A DNA stretch of 64,000 bases from Phialocephala subalpina (GCA_900073065.1 FJOG01000002.1:184827-248826); one strand, 5' to 3'. Counted from the stretch's first letter, positions 1-12,067 are shown. Made by a program: numbers and translations. Notes: generated by a model not told the origin, from the sequence alone.

Positions 1-1215
1 TTGGCGGAACCTGGGCACCTTGAAGCAGACAGCGAGCAGGAGTTGAGGGCTCGAAACGACAAAGTTCTCCTTAAAAGTTGGGGCGAATGGCGGCCTCGAT
101 GGACGGATCTGGAACGTCGTCTCAAAAGTCGATGCGGTGGACTTCTCGAAGGGATAGAGAACGTGCAGTTCATGCACCAAACCGCTAAGGAGTTCATGTC
201 CAGAAACTACTTGTGGGATAAAATATTCCACAACACTGCTGGCTTTGGCGGATCGGACTTGAACCTGGCCATGTTGAGTGGATTGGTTCGACGCCTGAAA
301 TGCTGCGGAGAAGCCGCTTTCAAATCAAACGGCCTACAAAGTCAACGAGAACAAGATCCCGCGGTTTTGAGCTACCCTTTCAAAAATCTTGAAATTCCTA
401 CCCGCGGCTTCGAGCTACTGGAATGTGCGCTATGTCACGCCAATTCACTGGAATCGTGCGACCGTTTCGATCAGTACGTAGCGCTCCTCGATGAATTAGA
501 TGGCGCAGGCGATCAACTAACCAGGGACTGGAAAGATGGGCTGGCAGAGTCTTTTAGACGATCCTCCGTCGCAAATGCAAGCTGGGTTGAATTCTTTATT
601 GCGCTAGACCTTGGTGGATCTTCAAAATGGCCAAACCTTGCTAGCTTGAAGCCCAAGAGCTTCTTAGAACTCGCGATTACACGAAACCTCTTTCCTTACG
701 TAGAAGTGAAGATTAGATGCAAGGATATTCCTCGACCTCAGCTACAGTCTTTACTTCTACGAGCGACACGGCGCGTATTGTTGGAGTGGAAGGATCAGGG
801 CTATTTGTATGCGGCATATAACAGTCCAGAAATTTCCGAGATGCTATTTCAAAAAGGTGCTGACCCAAACTGCCGAGACGCGGATTCGAATACAGTCATG
901 CCGTTGGAGGAAGGTTTGACTGCATGGACCGGTCTACTCCAGGATAGACTCCACGTAGGTAGTTTCGGTGACGCATGGGTGGAGCGCTGGATCCTTACAG
1001 TGAAAGTTTTCCTCAAGTATGGAGCCGATCCGACTGTACGTTGGTATAGTCCGCATGGCATGGAGAATGGACGAGCAATGGAAATTAACACGCCGGATAC
1101 CATCATTCAGGCGGTCTCGGCTCGCCAACCGCAATGCCAGAAGGGCTTCGCCGACATCATGGAGCTATTGAGTGAGGCAAAGGCCAACCTAGGGCCCATC
1201 AGAGGAGGAGGATAG
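1..1215 (+). CDS. NACHT-type protein with ankyrin-like repeats, C-terminal part (partial)
   Basis: The reading frame is open at the window edge, so the start lies outside; the TTG at position 1 is not a real start. About 404 codons end at TAG 1213-1215. The stretch VQFMHQTAKEFM (about residues 55-66) is the short motif that follows the NACHT/winged-helix part in many fungal NLR-like proteins. Near the C-terminus MLFQKGADPNCRDAD and VFLKYGADPTVRW are ankyrin-style half repeats. In fungi this architecture belongs to STAND proteins linked to non-self recognition and cell death. The NTPase domain itself cannot be seen, so the assignment rests on these motifs. No intron is visible in the part present. 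Confidence 0.6.
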   Translation: MAEPGHLEADSEQELRARNDKVLLKSWGEWRPRWTDLERRLKSRCGGLLEGIENVQFMHQTAKEFMSRNYLWDKIFHNTAGFGGSDLNLAMLSGLVRRLKCCGEAAFKSNGLQSQREQDPAVLSYPFKNLEIPTRGFELLECALCHANSLESCDRFDQYVALLDELDGAGDQLTRDWKDGLAESFRRSSVANASWVEFFIALDLGGSSKWPNLASLKPKSFLELAITRNLFPYVEVKIRCKDIPRPQLQSLLLRATRRVLLEWKDQGYLYAAYNSPEISEMLFQKGADPNCRDADSNTVMPLEEGLTAWTGLLQDRLHVGSFGDAWVERWILTVKVFLKYGADPTVRWYSPHGMENGRAMEINTPDTIIQAVSARQPQCQKGFADIMELLSEAKANLGPIRGGG

Positions 1216-4200
1216 CAGAACACAAAATCTCGTTGATTTGGAAGAGCCTTGACTGTCACATTTGGTGAAACATTCAATCCATTTACCAATGCTAAACTAT
1301 TGGTCAAATAGTCCAATTTTTGGTGAAAATGCCTATTCTATTGGCCAATGGCCCATTTGGCGAGTAGCTCGGTGCACTTCGAATCTCTCGGCATCCATCT
1401 CAACTTTCGGCTCTCCAGCCGTATCCGTCTCGTTTTGTCTCCTCTCGGGATCTGACTCCCGTCACGTCTCTGTCTTATGCTCCTTCTCTTCTTCTCTCTA
1501 CCTACCCGTGACCTTCTGGCTCGTCGCGGCAATCGCAACCGTATCTTCATGTACATGTGTCATTCTGAGGTCAAGATCGAGTGGGGCGGGCCCATTCACT
1601 TGCAAGACAAGTTTTTCTCGAGCTCTAGGATCCACTCATCACTTTCAATGTTATAAGCAGGAGCCAGCATCCGCCTGGATCTTTACAGACACGACGCAAG
1701 AGTCTTGCGAATGGAGGCTGCTTGAGATGTAGGGATAGGGCTTTGGGATTTAGCAGCGAGAGGAAGATTGTGTGGAATCTAGGCACACAAGCTGTGGTGT
1801 CATCAAATGAGAGATTGCATGGTTTGCTGAGATCGGAAGAAGAGGTCTCTCAATTCTTCAGCTCGGAGTTGTTTGACAGCATGAGCTTTCTTGAAAACAG
1901 TCCTTGCCGTTCAGACCGCCTGCTCGACTCGAGGTGCTTCAGAACAATCTTTCACTCTCACTCGCTAAATACTTGAGCTGCCCACAGCGGTGGCAATGGT
2001 CACGCGTACTATCCGTCCTAGTGGCTAGACGCTTGAATTGTCCCTCTTACATTTCATGGTTGTTGCTCATCTTTAGGTGGCTATGGGGGCGGTCTTCATA
2101 CTTCCATCTGGGCCTCAAGCGTCTGGAATTCAATAGATTGCAAGTCTTGGTGTTTTGATATGCACTCTCCTTCCGAGGCCCCCTCCTTCCAAAGAGCTAT
2201 TCACCTCGCCATAACTACTACCATGCGATCTAATTGTAACCAAATCATGCGGTATATCCGAGTGATGAGGCACTGAGAGCTGCTTTCACTTGCAGAATGG
2301 AGCTTTCTTACTATAAATACGAGCCAGTATCAACCTCAACCACCATGAACGTGAAAGCCGATATCGCAGAGGCCGAGTTGTCGAATCGTCGATATCAAGC
2401 AAGAGGAGATCTGCAAGGCCTATTGGTGTGCAAGCTACGCGCGACGTCGACACTTGGGCAAAGACAGTTAGACTGCTGCTATTCTTTCGTCCAATTGTCT
2501 TCAGACTAGGGAGCTACTGAAAGTTGACAGCGAGCAGGATAAAATAAGATGAAGGATCTTCTCTCAACTCTTCAGAATCATCGCAAGGCACAATTTGACA
2601 GCCTGGGCTTCCCTGACGACAATCGCTCTTAGTTAGGTGACTTCTGAGTCTTGAGGACATGAACACTGGAATCCTGGATCTCTTATACCTATGGCCTAAT
2701 ATAGGCTCAGTACCCCATACACAAGCTCCGCGCGTGTCTTATGCTGTGGCTGCAGAAGTGCTGCTCTCGAAAAGCGCATTCAATGATTGGCGTCGTTGGT
2801 AACCTTCCGGTGGTTTCGTGACAGCTTTTATACTCCTCTTTAGAAGAGTGGAAGTTGATTGATGAGTCATTTGCTGTGTTTGTAACTCGTGTGTACTGTA
2901 TATGCTTGTTATTCACCCCTCTGTCGTAGAACGCTTTACTTGCTGCGGTTCTGCATCCTCGGTCTGCATCCTCTCCAGATCAAGCGCAACCTTCTCAGTC
3001 TTTCGTTCCTGCTTCTTCCCATCACTCACTGGCTCACAAATTCTTACCGCATCTTTATTCCCATTCAATTCTATAGAGAAGATACTTCTATGCCCCTGTT
3101 TGTGTATCTGGGGCTTCGGATGCGAGGCTGCTTCGAGCATGTGGCGAAGGACATCGCCGAACAGCAGGGACATGGCGGCAGACATCTGTCTGATTCCTTC
3201 TGTATTAGGTGGAGTGGAGCAGACTTTATTACGCTTCTGGGTGTTGATTGCAACGAATACTGATCTTCTCGCCTCTCCTTGAGGTCCGTCGGGCTTCAAT
3301 GTCACAACCTTGATGAACACAGAGATGTTCTGAACATCGATCACTCTCATAATTTGGTGTATCCGCCGGAGCAATCAGAGCTCAACGACATACATATCAA
3401 ACATTCCCTTCTGTCAGGTTTACTCGCGGTCTTGAATTGACCTTCCATGTCCCACATTTTGAGGGACATTGAATTCAGGCTGCGCACCAAATTCTGTCGG
3501 AGAGGTCGGGCGAACATTGGAATACCAACACCTGGAAGGACACCTGTTTTTTAAGGTTTTGCACGCAGCATCGATCGCTTCAAGTCTCAGCATTCGTGGC
3601 CGAAGCCAATTCTCGATCTCGACTCCTTCCCATAATGTCCCAGAGACGAAGGGATATCGGCTTCCGTCTGCCACTAAACTTCTGTCAGGGAAGCAGGATG
3701 GACATTAGATGCCTGCACCTGTAGTCATCACCGATTCCAAGTTTCAATTCCCACCATGGTGTGCTTCCAGGCCTTGAAAATCAGATTCGAACCCAATACC
3801 ACATACCGTCTCATTACTTTCCGTTCTCGAAGGCTGGAACAACAGCAGGTTGTTAAACCTGAATCTTAACCTGCACGAAATCTGTTTCTGTTCGGAAAGG
3901 TTAGCAGGGCTGCTTTACCGGCAATACTGGGCGAGCTAAGGTGAGTAAGGGTGAGGCAAAGGTGAGAAGCAGGTGAGCAGTGGTGAGCAACAGTGGACAG
4001 CGGCAGAGTCAGCATGAGCATGCATCGAGAGTTCATTTTAGCACCTATTGTAGGGGACTCGCCTTGGCTCTCTTGAGGCCCGATTACACTTTTCTTGTCC
4101 TGTCTCTATGCGCAGATCCCATTTTGGCTCGTTTCACTTCAAATCTAAGTTTACAGACTCTTGAACGGCACTCGGAAGCGCGCGGATCGAGTGGCAATAT

Positions 4201-4981
4201 ACATGGGCATATCAGACCAAACTATGGTTAATTCACCCCCTTGGATTCTGCCTGTAAGTTTATACTTTCTACAAAAGGGGTACTGTCGCAGATTTGTCGC
4301 GCTGCCTTTTATCCGCTGCGCTGCCTCGATGGGGAAGAACAAGGTTGCCGATTTTGACATCACCATAAAGTTTAAACTTCAACCGCGATTACTTGACCTT
4401 TTTTTATTGAAAACCCTTCAGAGGCTTCCTAATTGATAACCCATATGCTGCGCATAAATCAGTCCGCTTTTTACGGGTTTCTGCCTGTCCAAAGAATAGA
4501 TAATCACGTTCGAGAATTGTGAGTTTGGTGTTGGTGCACAAGCCAAAATCCGCCACTTTTTTCTTCCAGTAGAGGCTGCCACCAGCTTGTGCGTCCTTCG
4601 GACGGAACACCAAAATCATCTGGAATTGCGTAACGGGGATTCTATTCCCGAGTAGTCTGATGGGTGCAGTAGCTTTGAGCACTGACTCCCGCGATTTTTA
4701 GCACTGACACGGAGTTGAGACCGAATTAAGGTTTGCATAAGCGTGATGAACTAGTTTCAACCGAAGTCAAAAGCACCATCACGTTCAATAGCTTGGGCTA
4801 CATAGTACTGTAGGCTAGCGATCGTGAGTATACAAAGAGCGCATTCTTCTGCTATTTTATCATTCTTCAGCAGGTTCTGACTTTACATTCTTTCTCAATT
4901 TCATTAGATTTCAAGACTAAGGGCTTCTGAAGGTCATTCTACTCGGAACACAGCCAATCACTCTCATTTTGCATACCAAAC
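1216..4981. other. Long stretch without a recognised gene
   Basis: No frame here combines an ATG start, splice logic and a motif I know. The longest open frames, such as 1262-1732 (+) and 2913-3374 (-), begin at non-ATG codons or have no recognisable motif. A helically spaced GGTGAG cluster lies at 3940-3987. The last 150 bases should contain the promoter and 5' UTR of the HsbA gene. Confidence 0.4.
3940..3987 (+). repeat. Five GGTGAG hexamers spaced 10-11 bp
   Basis: GGTGAG occurs at 3940, 3950, 3961, 3972 and 3982, and a near-match (GGCGAG) lies about 10 bp upstream. The bases between hexamers are not conserved. The spacing is close to one helical turn. It lies about 1 kb upstream of the HsbA gene; a protein-binding role is conjecture. 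Confidence 0.6.
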
Positions 4982-5011
4982 CATCCAGTACTTCTTCTAC
5001 CTACGACAATT

Positions 5012-5657
5012 ATGCAGTTCTCTACGATTCTCCCTATCGCTTTCTGTCTGGTGGCCTCCACTTTGGCCAACCCTATGGCGCTGCCCGCAAATCACCACGG
5101 CGGAGCTGGAGCTGGAGCAGCAGCTAAAGTAGTATCTGCGCAGGTGAAGGCCAACGTCTCTGCCCAAATCGACAAATGGTTGAGCGACATCGAAAGTGTC
5201 AACACCTTCGTTGACACCGTTGGCAGCGTCACCAATCCGGCAATAATCAGCTCCATGGCTGCCACGGCCTTCGTAGCTGCCCAGAATGAGGGCGCCTCAA
5301 ATACCATTCTACAGCAAGATGTCACGCTCGACGCGTGCGGCCAGGCTGCAGCTCAAGCACTCATAGGACAATTCAACATAATTGGCCCAGCCATCAACGA
5401 TACCATCTTCAACCCGGGTAACGTCAAGAAAAACCTGGACGCGATTAACGGTGCGAGGTATTGCTGTCTCCCTGGTTGTATATCGGAGATTTATTCATGC
5501 TAACTGCTTTACCTCTAGATGTCCTCCCCCTCAAGGCGCAGGCGCCATTTCCCAAGAAGGCGATGTCCAGGCAGCAGCTGCCTCAGCTGTTGGTATTGCC
5601 GTCTCTCCTCCTCAAACGCCAACCGCCTGTACTGCCGCTACCGCGGCGACAAACTGA
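5012..5657 (+). CDS. HsbA-family secreted hydrophobic surface-binding / cell-wall protein
   Basis: Two exons, 5012-5457 and 5519-5657, give 194 residues. The 61-nt intron starts GTATTG, has a CTAAC branch site and ends in CTCTAG; joining restores frame from NGAR into CPPPQGAG. The N-terminus MQFSTILPIAFCLVASTLA is a classic signal peptide. The mature part is rich in Ala, Val, Ile and Asn with amphipathic helices and a conserved LDACGQ patch. That is the pattern of the HsbA / cell-wall galactomannoprotein family (Pfam PF12296), whose members bind hydrophobic surfaces or the wall outside the cell. The Ala/Pro/Thr-rich tail is probably disordered. The ATG is the only one before the signal peptide. 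The splice is well supported. Confidence 0.85.
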
Positions 5658-7665
5658 GGGCAATGGGCTATATATTGTCTATGATAGCTTGAGGGGAAGG
5701 AGGAGTATGGGTGGTCGTCCTGGAATCCAGGCCCTCGTAGCACCCACTAATATAAGGGCGGGTTTCCCTCAAGATAATGCAATCATCATCATCATCATCA
5801 AATCCATTCTCTCAAGTAGCCTTCGCTTTCTCCTCTAGTGATTTTTTTTAGCCCATCTTACGTGTATTTTTTGTACCCGCAAATAAGAGATCGTAGGGCT
5901 GTGATAATAAAGGAGAACTAGAGAGAGAGGCTCTACCTTGATAGCGCAGAAGTAGGCAACTGCACATCACGCTGATCTGCAGGTAGATAAATAAATAATA
6001 GAAAATTTATTGGTAAAGATAGAGAGAATTTTTAAGAATATAGAGCTTAAAAAGATAAGCGGCGAGAAGGAGACGAAGAGAGTTCAATAGATAAAGGATT
6101 ACAACAGCTGACTAAAATATGCATTGAAAGACTAAATTCCAGTATTAGTTACATCGTAATATTAAGAATTAACTACAAAGGAGGTGGGGTGTCGAGCTAT
6201 TCTGATAACAGAGAGTCCATTCTGATCACCGGGGACCCGTTCTGGCTTCTTTGTGATCCTGCTCGCCAGAAGTTGACATTCTCAACAGTACTACCAGAAT
6301 AGGGCCAATCTCAAGGCACACAGGATGATGACTAAGGGTTTCAAGCTGCTGGGGGGTGGTGAGCAGAGGTAAGGTGGTGGAGGCTGCGCGTGAAGAGCGA
6401 GTGAGGCGAGGGTGATCAAAACGGCGAGCGGTCACGTGCATTAACCTTATCACTTGGCGAGTACGTAGAAATAAGTTAGGATTCAGGTTAAGCAATAGAA
6501 GATGCCAGGACCGCAATTCATACCACTATCCTCAATTTCACGTCCCCGATTTTCGACTTCGAATGGAGAGACCGTGCGACTTGTTCCTTTTGCGCAGGAA
6601 ATAAAGGGGTTCGCTAAGCGAGGATGGGGAGGTGGTGTGGGGTATTTTCTGTCGGAATGAAAATTTGGGAAAGAGTACATGCTAATTCTTCTTAAGAAAC
6701 ACCTGGATATTTCTTTCTGTAATCAAAAAACAAGGTCTGGAGTTAAGTCAAAGTCGAAGGGTATCGCAAAATGCAGGCGCTGCTGGGAAACGCAATCCAT
6801 TGGCAGCCAAAAGAATAGTCGATCTGGAAACGGGAACGAGAATGCACAAGGTGGACATTAGGAAGTGGAAGCCGCGAAAAAAGTAACGAGATCTTGAATA
6901 CTAGCAAGTGGAAAATGGAACTGGACCCAGGATCTGGGATTCCGGACTCCGACTCCGAGAAGGCTTCTCGGAGAAGCGAGAAAGATCCTGTGGAGGTCAC
7001 CTTCGAGTCTCAAGTGCTCATGTAACGTGGGGTCACTTCTCACCAGTGGTATAGGAGGCACTTCGATCTCATGAAAGTTTATACGGAGCTTATATTAAAG
7101 CACTGGCAAAGGAGGTACCTTCACGTTCTTCTTTGCAAAGCCTTGTTGCATCCATTTGGGAGTTCAGCCAAGCATTGAAGGGTGGATAGATGGAGACCAT
7201 TCTGAGCCAGGTAATCGGAAGAAAGTTAGATGTAGGAAATAGAAAATCGAGACCGTAATCTGGGAACTGGGAGAATGAGGTCTAAGAGACAAGATTAGGA
7301 AAAAGCGAAGTAGGAGAGCAGAATTGGAAACCTGAAATGAAAAAGTAAAATTTATTATAAACTTTACCTTCAAACTTTGAAGTAATCTCAAGTTACTAAA
7401 TATGTAATATTTGCCAGGTATAGGATTGAATGTCCCTACCTTTTAATACGTAGACAACGCTCAAATGGACTGTCCGTGGGGTATCAGTGAACGCCTTGTT
7501 CAGTGCCATAGGCAAACGCCTTTCCTTCGACGTTCGCCATTTTAGTTGCAGAGGTCACAAGTCTTGGAAAGCTACTCTTGCTTTCGCCGTCAAACGAGTC
7601 ATACCCCACACCCTACTGCTGGCATGAAGATTGCAATCTCATTAACGTAAATGAAACATAACATC
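5658..7665. other. Intergenic region with an (ATC)n microsatellite
   Basis: It holds 3' sequence of the HsbA gene, an (ATC)n run at about 5781-5800, an AT-rich stretch around 5980-6180 and purine-rich DNA at 6700-7390. Open frames are short and unlike proteins. I see no gene. Confidence 0.45.
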
Positions 7666-10287
7666 CTACACCAAACAAATTTCATCCATCTGTGAATTGG
7701 AAGAAACGCCCTCCCGCTCCAAAAGCCCATGCACGTAAGTGTGTCCTATAACACGATACCTCGTCTCACCAACTCTTCTTAAAACAAAAGGCATTCTCTC
7801 GCCCGCAAACATCCAGATCTGGTCTCCCTGTTGAATGGACTGTGGCCCTAGGCTAAGACGCCAATCATTCGTAACGAACAGCCTTCTAGAATGGAGTCTC
7901 AACCCTAATGCTGCCTGAAACTTCCGAATTCGCTCCATCACGCTCCGTTTCATACCATCAGCTGGTGGTCTTTCCAGCACACCCAATGTCGATTCCACCC
8001 TTTCGGGGCTCGGAAATGCGCCATTTGGGTTCATCATCCACAGATCCATTATTTTCTGCTTCGTCAACTGAAATAGGTCTTCACGACCTTGTTTGCCGAA
8101 ATATCCCTTAGCATAATCTATCCCAGCTTTGAGAAGTAAACCAGATTCATGGGAAGCCAATCCACCAGCCCCGCGAAGTATTTCGTCTCGGGGCATAGAG
8201 GTAGTGGATGTTACGTCTTCTAGTGCTGCTAGCTCTGAGGAAACACAATCGGATACAGCCGTTTTGTAGCCAGAGAAGAAATCTGCCGAGCCGCGGATTA
8301 GCGATATGGATTGGATCATCCAGTCGCCAAATTCGAACATGGGAAGGGACGGTGCAGGGCTGTTGTTGGATAGTGGCGTTGAAAGGATTGTGAGTATGGT
8401 GTGTATGAACATTTCATCGATTGAGAGACGAGGTGTTGTGGAAGTAGAGATTGACTTGAGAAGGTTGAAGACGCCGATCCAATTATGCGAATCTCGAATG
8501 TCGTTAAACGAGGAAGATTTTCCCTCAATCGTGTTCAATTTGATTCCGCGAACGTGGAGGACATTGCCGGAAGGATCAAAGGAGAAACTGCGTCCAGTGC
8601 TGTGCATCTGTCCTGCTTTTGAGTCTTCCTGCGTATGGTGATCTAAATAGTCCAGAGGTTCTGGCAGGAGACGCGATGTAGGATCTGGTACCCATGACGG
8701 CAGATTCTTGTTGACACGATGAACTGGATCTTCAACTAAGACTAACAGCTGTAAGCTCTTAGTAACATCCAAGTATAACTTGGAGAACTCTAACGTCACC
8801 GCCTCATGAGATTTGTTGTAGTCGACTCTAGGCAGCTCTGCTGCATTGGTCGGTAGGCGCTCCCTGACAAGGCCCAGCAACGCATAGAATTTGTCTCGAG
8901 GATCAGTTGCGCCGAAATTCCTTCCGATCATCAATAGGTCCTGCCAAGGAGTACGATGATCCTTCGTGCGAGCTTTGACTTCAACCAGAGCGGATAGTTC
9001 TGATGAGAATTCGATAGATTTCCCTAACTTCTCCGAGTCAAATCGTTCCTCTTTGAAAATACTAGCAGAAGAGCGATCGGGATGATCGGCAAGGAAGATC
9101 CAAGGCTTTGTTGCAGCCAGGAACTTAGAAAGACGAACCATCTCCAACCAAGAGATATCCTCGGAGCCACAGAATAAGATGAAGTTGTTCGTGAGGACCA
9201 CTTCTTGTACTATCCAAGCTCGGTTGAAATATGGACGAGAGACCAAAGAGCTCAGATGTTGCCAATGTGAAATAGAAATTTCCAAAACTGCCGGGTGGAT
9301 GCCGTGAACCCTTTTGAGATACTGGTCATCTGGTATTGCTGCGAGTTTCCTGACCATCGGAATTGCATCCCTGGTGTATGCGTCTCCGACCCCAAGCCAC
9401 CCTATCACTCTTTCAGCGGACTTATACAATCGTCCCATCATCTGTATCTGAGTGCTTCGCTCGTCGTTGTTTTTTTGGTTGACGCAGATCTGGTCGATCC
9501 AAATGTCGCTCATCGGTTGTGTACGCTGACGAATGCGAAGCTCTTTGAGAGCTTGGAAAAGGTTGCTGGTGACATAAAGAAGTTGGTCATTACAGATGAC
9601 TGGAAAATCTCTTTCCCCTAAGCTAGAAATGTACGTTTGACGCAGTTGGGGGCGATAATCAGCCCAAACATAGGAGAGAGCGTTGAAAGTAGGGTTGTCC
9701 TTGAGATCGACAACACGAAGAGTGAGTTTGACGAACTCCGGGTCGTTGATGCTGGTGTCAAGACGTAGAACCCTGATAGAAGTCTGCGAAGGCAAGTCTT
9801 GGTAGTAGAATGGAGAGATTTCTGCAAGAATTGCTCGGGCTGTCGAAGTGGTTCGGTTTCTCAGGTGATTCATCGCCGCTAAAACCATCCTCCTGGCAGT
9901 TTTGGAAACATAGGATTTCTCTGCCTCGAGGCCCGGCAGGGGCGCCATACCCCAAACACCCAGCATCCCCTCTAACAATCCGTTTGGAATCTTCCTGGCC
10001 ATTTCGATCTTGCTATCGAGTTGCGCTGGAGTGAGCTGAGATGTAGTAGGAGCATCTTGTGGTACAACTTCTCTACTCGATCCTCCCCGGCCATACATAG
10101 GTGTACTGTCTTTCCACGCTTCCAAGTTTTGATTCTCGGGATCTTCTTCAGGAGGATCTTCCAATATCCCCTTTGCTACCTTTGACTCTCGGGAGGGTGC
10201 TGGACCTTGAAATCTTGTGTCGCAGAACTCCATCTCCAGAGCAACTTTAAGCGCCTCCAAAGAAGGGCTTTCAGGATCAGAAGCCAT
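7666..10287 (-). CDS. HET-domain protein, intact, single exon, 873 aa
   Basis: An uninterrupted frame of 873 codons runs from ATG at 10287 to TAG at 7668-7666. The HET domain begins near residue 200 with FNALSYVWADY; WIDQICVNQ follows at about 263-271, then MGRLYKSAERVIGWLGVGD and RAWIVQEVV. The C-terminal RVIGHTYVHGLLERE matches the usual HET-protein ending. HET domains (PF06985) trigger heterokaryon incompatibility and regulated cell death in fungi. The first 190 residues are low-complexity and acidic with no domain I recognise. The usual G of ALSYVWG is Ala here. It is the only intact single-exon HET gene in the window; nothing suggests decay. Confidence 0.9.
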   Translation of the reverse strand: MASDPESPSLEALKVALEMEFCDTRFQGPAPSRESKVAKGILEDPPEEDPENQNLEAWKDSTPMYGRGGSSREVVPQDAPTTSQLTPAQLDSKIEMARKIPNGLLEGMLGVWGMAPLPGLEAEKSYVSKTARRMVLAAMNHLRNRTTSTARAILAEISPFYYQDLPSQTSIRVLRLDTSINDPEFVKLTLRVVDLKDNPTFNALSYVWADYRPQLRQTYISSLGERDFPVICNDQLLYVTSNLFQALKELRIRQRTQPMSDIWIDQICVNQKNNDERSTQIQMMGRLYKSAERVIGWLGVGDAYTRDAIPMVRKLAAIPDDQYLKRVHGIHPAVLEISISHWQHLSSLVSRPYFNRAWIVQEVVLTNNFILFCGSEDISWLEMVRLSKFLAATKPWIFLADHPDRSSASIFKEERFDSEKLGKSIEFSSELSALVEVKARTKDHRTPWQDLLMIGRNFGATDPRDKFYALLGLVRERLPTNAAELPRVDYNKSHEAVTLEFSKLYLDVTKSLQLLVLVEDPVHRVNKNLPSWVPDPTSRLLPEPLDYLDHHTQEDSKAGQMHSTGRSFSFDPSGNVLHVRGIKLNTIEGKSSSFNDIRDSHNWIGVFNLLKSISTSTTPRLSIDEMFIHTILTILSTPLSNNSPAPSLPMFEFGDWMIQSISLIRGSADFFSGYKTAVSDCVSSELAALEDVTSTTSMPRDEILRGAGGLASHESGLLLKAGIDYAKGYFGKQGREDLFQLTKQKIMDLWMMNPNGAFPSPERVESTLGVLERPPADGMKRSVMERIRKFQAALGLRLHSRRLFVTNDWRLSLGPQSIQQGDQIWMFAGERMPFVLRRVGETRYRVIGHTYVHGLLEREGVSSNSQMDEICLV

Positions 10288-11024
10288 TTGAAGTGTGGGC
10301 TCAATAATGTTAAAGAATGTGTTACGTCTGAGTCGGGATGGTTATTTTCCAGTCGTGGTAAGCAGCGAAAAACTTCTAGACCGGAGATATCTCTTGTCGG
10401 GTGGCCTATATGTGAGATTATTACTCTAGTCAGCTCACATTTAGAAGGATCTAGTCCGGGGGGGAACGGAGGGTCGGACGGTGCTTCTACCAATAGGGTC
10501 ATCGGAGTTGAGTAAGCGCCATCTCTCCACAGATTTTAACTTGAGGTGGGGCAGGAAACATTGGTTTGTTCGTCAAGTTGTGGATTGCTAATATTCGAGA
10601 TGATATTAAATGGTACTTTACCGAGGTTTAAATTTATTATGGTAAAAGCTTTATTAGATAATTCTATTCGTTCGCATATTCATTAACTCGTCGGTTCAAT
10701 TTGATTCTCTTCCAACTCAACCTTATATCGCACATTGTGAAGCCAACCCATCGGATCCTTCTTGTTTGAATCAGGGCTATTGAATGGCTGCGAGCAACCT
10801 CAAATAATAGAAAACAGGCAGACAATTCACATCTTGGGATCGCCTCCCAAAGGCAGCCAGATGAGCCAAAGTCCCGAAGCCATCTCCACCATCTTGCTGC
10901 CAATCCAACAACTCCGGTCTAATACGATTGGGCTGCCATTATTTTTGACTAGGAACGTGCATATGCGAATACTCTGATACCGCCGCTCCAAATTTTAAAT
11001 CCTCATATCTTAATGGAGAATTGT
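10288..11024. other. Intergenic, partly AT-rich
   Basis: Presumed promoter and 5' UTR of the minus-strand HET gene, then an AT-rich patch around 10580-10680. No convincing coding frame. Confidence 0.4.
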
Positions 11025-11567
11025 TCAACAGACAGCGGGCAAGCACGGTAGCGTTCTCAAAGGCAAAACATGCCCCTGCTCAGAGAAAATCGAAATCAAA
11101 TGCTCGGTCATGATTTCTTTGCAGATTGCTTTCTTACCTTGATCACTACTCAGGAGCATAGCTCTAGAAGCATCGCCAATCAAAACAGAATTCTCGTTAC
11201 CAAATTCATCCACCTCCCACGCCTTATGCCAAAGTGGAGCCCGAACAACCCTATCCGAATGTCTGCTTCCCAGAAACGGGATGCTAAACTCTCTCATGTT
11301 TTCGCAGAATCTCGACTGTAGACTAGAAGGAGTACCCTCCGCAAATAACATTAGCTCCATAAAACGATGGATTGACTTCAGGCTGTTCCAGATTCTGCTC
11401 AGGTGGATGTTGCTGAGGCAGCGAGATCGTCCAAAACAGTTTGCCATTTGGCAGAGCCGAAGTCGACGCGACTCCTTCATCCAAGAGAGCCTATGCACTC
11501 TTCCGGGCACGCTCATGCCGCTCTCATTAGAATCATCGAGAAGCAACGCGACGTATGAGTCTGCCAT
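11025..11567 (-). CDS. Unrecognised small protein, 180 aa
   Basis: An open frame runs from ATG at 11567 to a stop at 11025; a TTG two codons upstream could extend it slightly. The product has no signal peptide, membrane segment or motif I recognise. Composition looks protein-like, with features such as LWHKAWEVDEFGNEN. It sits next to a diverged tandem duplication (11716-12067) and between a HET gene and a dioxygenase. It may be a hypothetical gene, a fragment or a chance frame; I see no splice partner. Confidence 0.3.
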   Translation of the reverse strand: MADSYVALLLDDSNESGMSVPGRVHRLSWMKESRRLRLCQMANCFGRSRCLSNIHLSRIWNSLKSIHRFMELMLFAEGTPSSLQSRFCENMREFSIPFLGSRHSDRVVRAPLWHKAWEVDEFGNENSVLIGDASRAMLLSSDQGKKAICKEIMTEHLISIFSEQGHVLPLRTLPCLPAVC

Positions 11568-11715
11568 GCTCAAGGATTCGAGAGATTGGAAATTCCAAGC
11601 TGAGAACGTTTAGCGGCGCGAAATTCGAGATTCGAGAAAGAGGATCAAAAAGGAAGTTGGGAAGGGGAATCAAGAAGTGTAGCCAGTGCTTTGATGAAAG
11701 GATGAGATTTGCCGC

Positions 11716-12067
11716 TATGCTTCCTTGATGCTCGGGTCTTGACTTGAAAAGTACCAATGTCTGGCTTGGGCCAAGTATATACTTATGGAAATCAAAAGTC
11801 TTGAATAGGCTTGGAACATTCATGTAACTGCTATGAAGCTGCTTAGCTGGCAGCACATCTTGCAACTGTTGGGCCTCGGTACAAATGACGGCATCACTTG
11901 ATGCTTTTGTCTCGCCTTCAAAGCTCAAAAGCGCCAATGTCCCACATGTGCTAAGTACTTATCACTACCAAAAGCTCCGAACAGGTCTCAGACAATCAGG
12001 ACTGCTGTTATGTTTTTGACTGCGCATCTTTCAATTGCTGAGCCTCGACCGCACAAATGACAGCATC
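11716..12067 (-). repeat. Diverged tandem duplication, period about 172-180 bp
   Basis: Read on the minus strand, the segment from 12067 recurs at 11895. GATGCTGTCATTTGT / GATGCCGTCATTTGT, GAGGCTCAGCAATTG / GAGGCCCAACAGTTG and ACATTGGCGCTTTT / ACATTGGTACTTTT line up in the same order. In one frame both copies encode DAVIC..EAQQL. Small indels separate them. It may be the remains of a repeated coding unit or an old noncoding duplication. Confidence 0.6.

Noticed and set aside
2913..3374. 153-codon minus-strand frame
   Set aside because: Begins at TTG, no motif, overlapped by equally long frames on the other strand.
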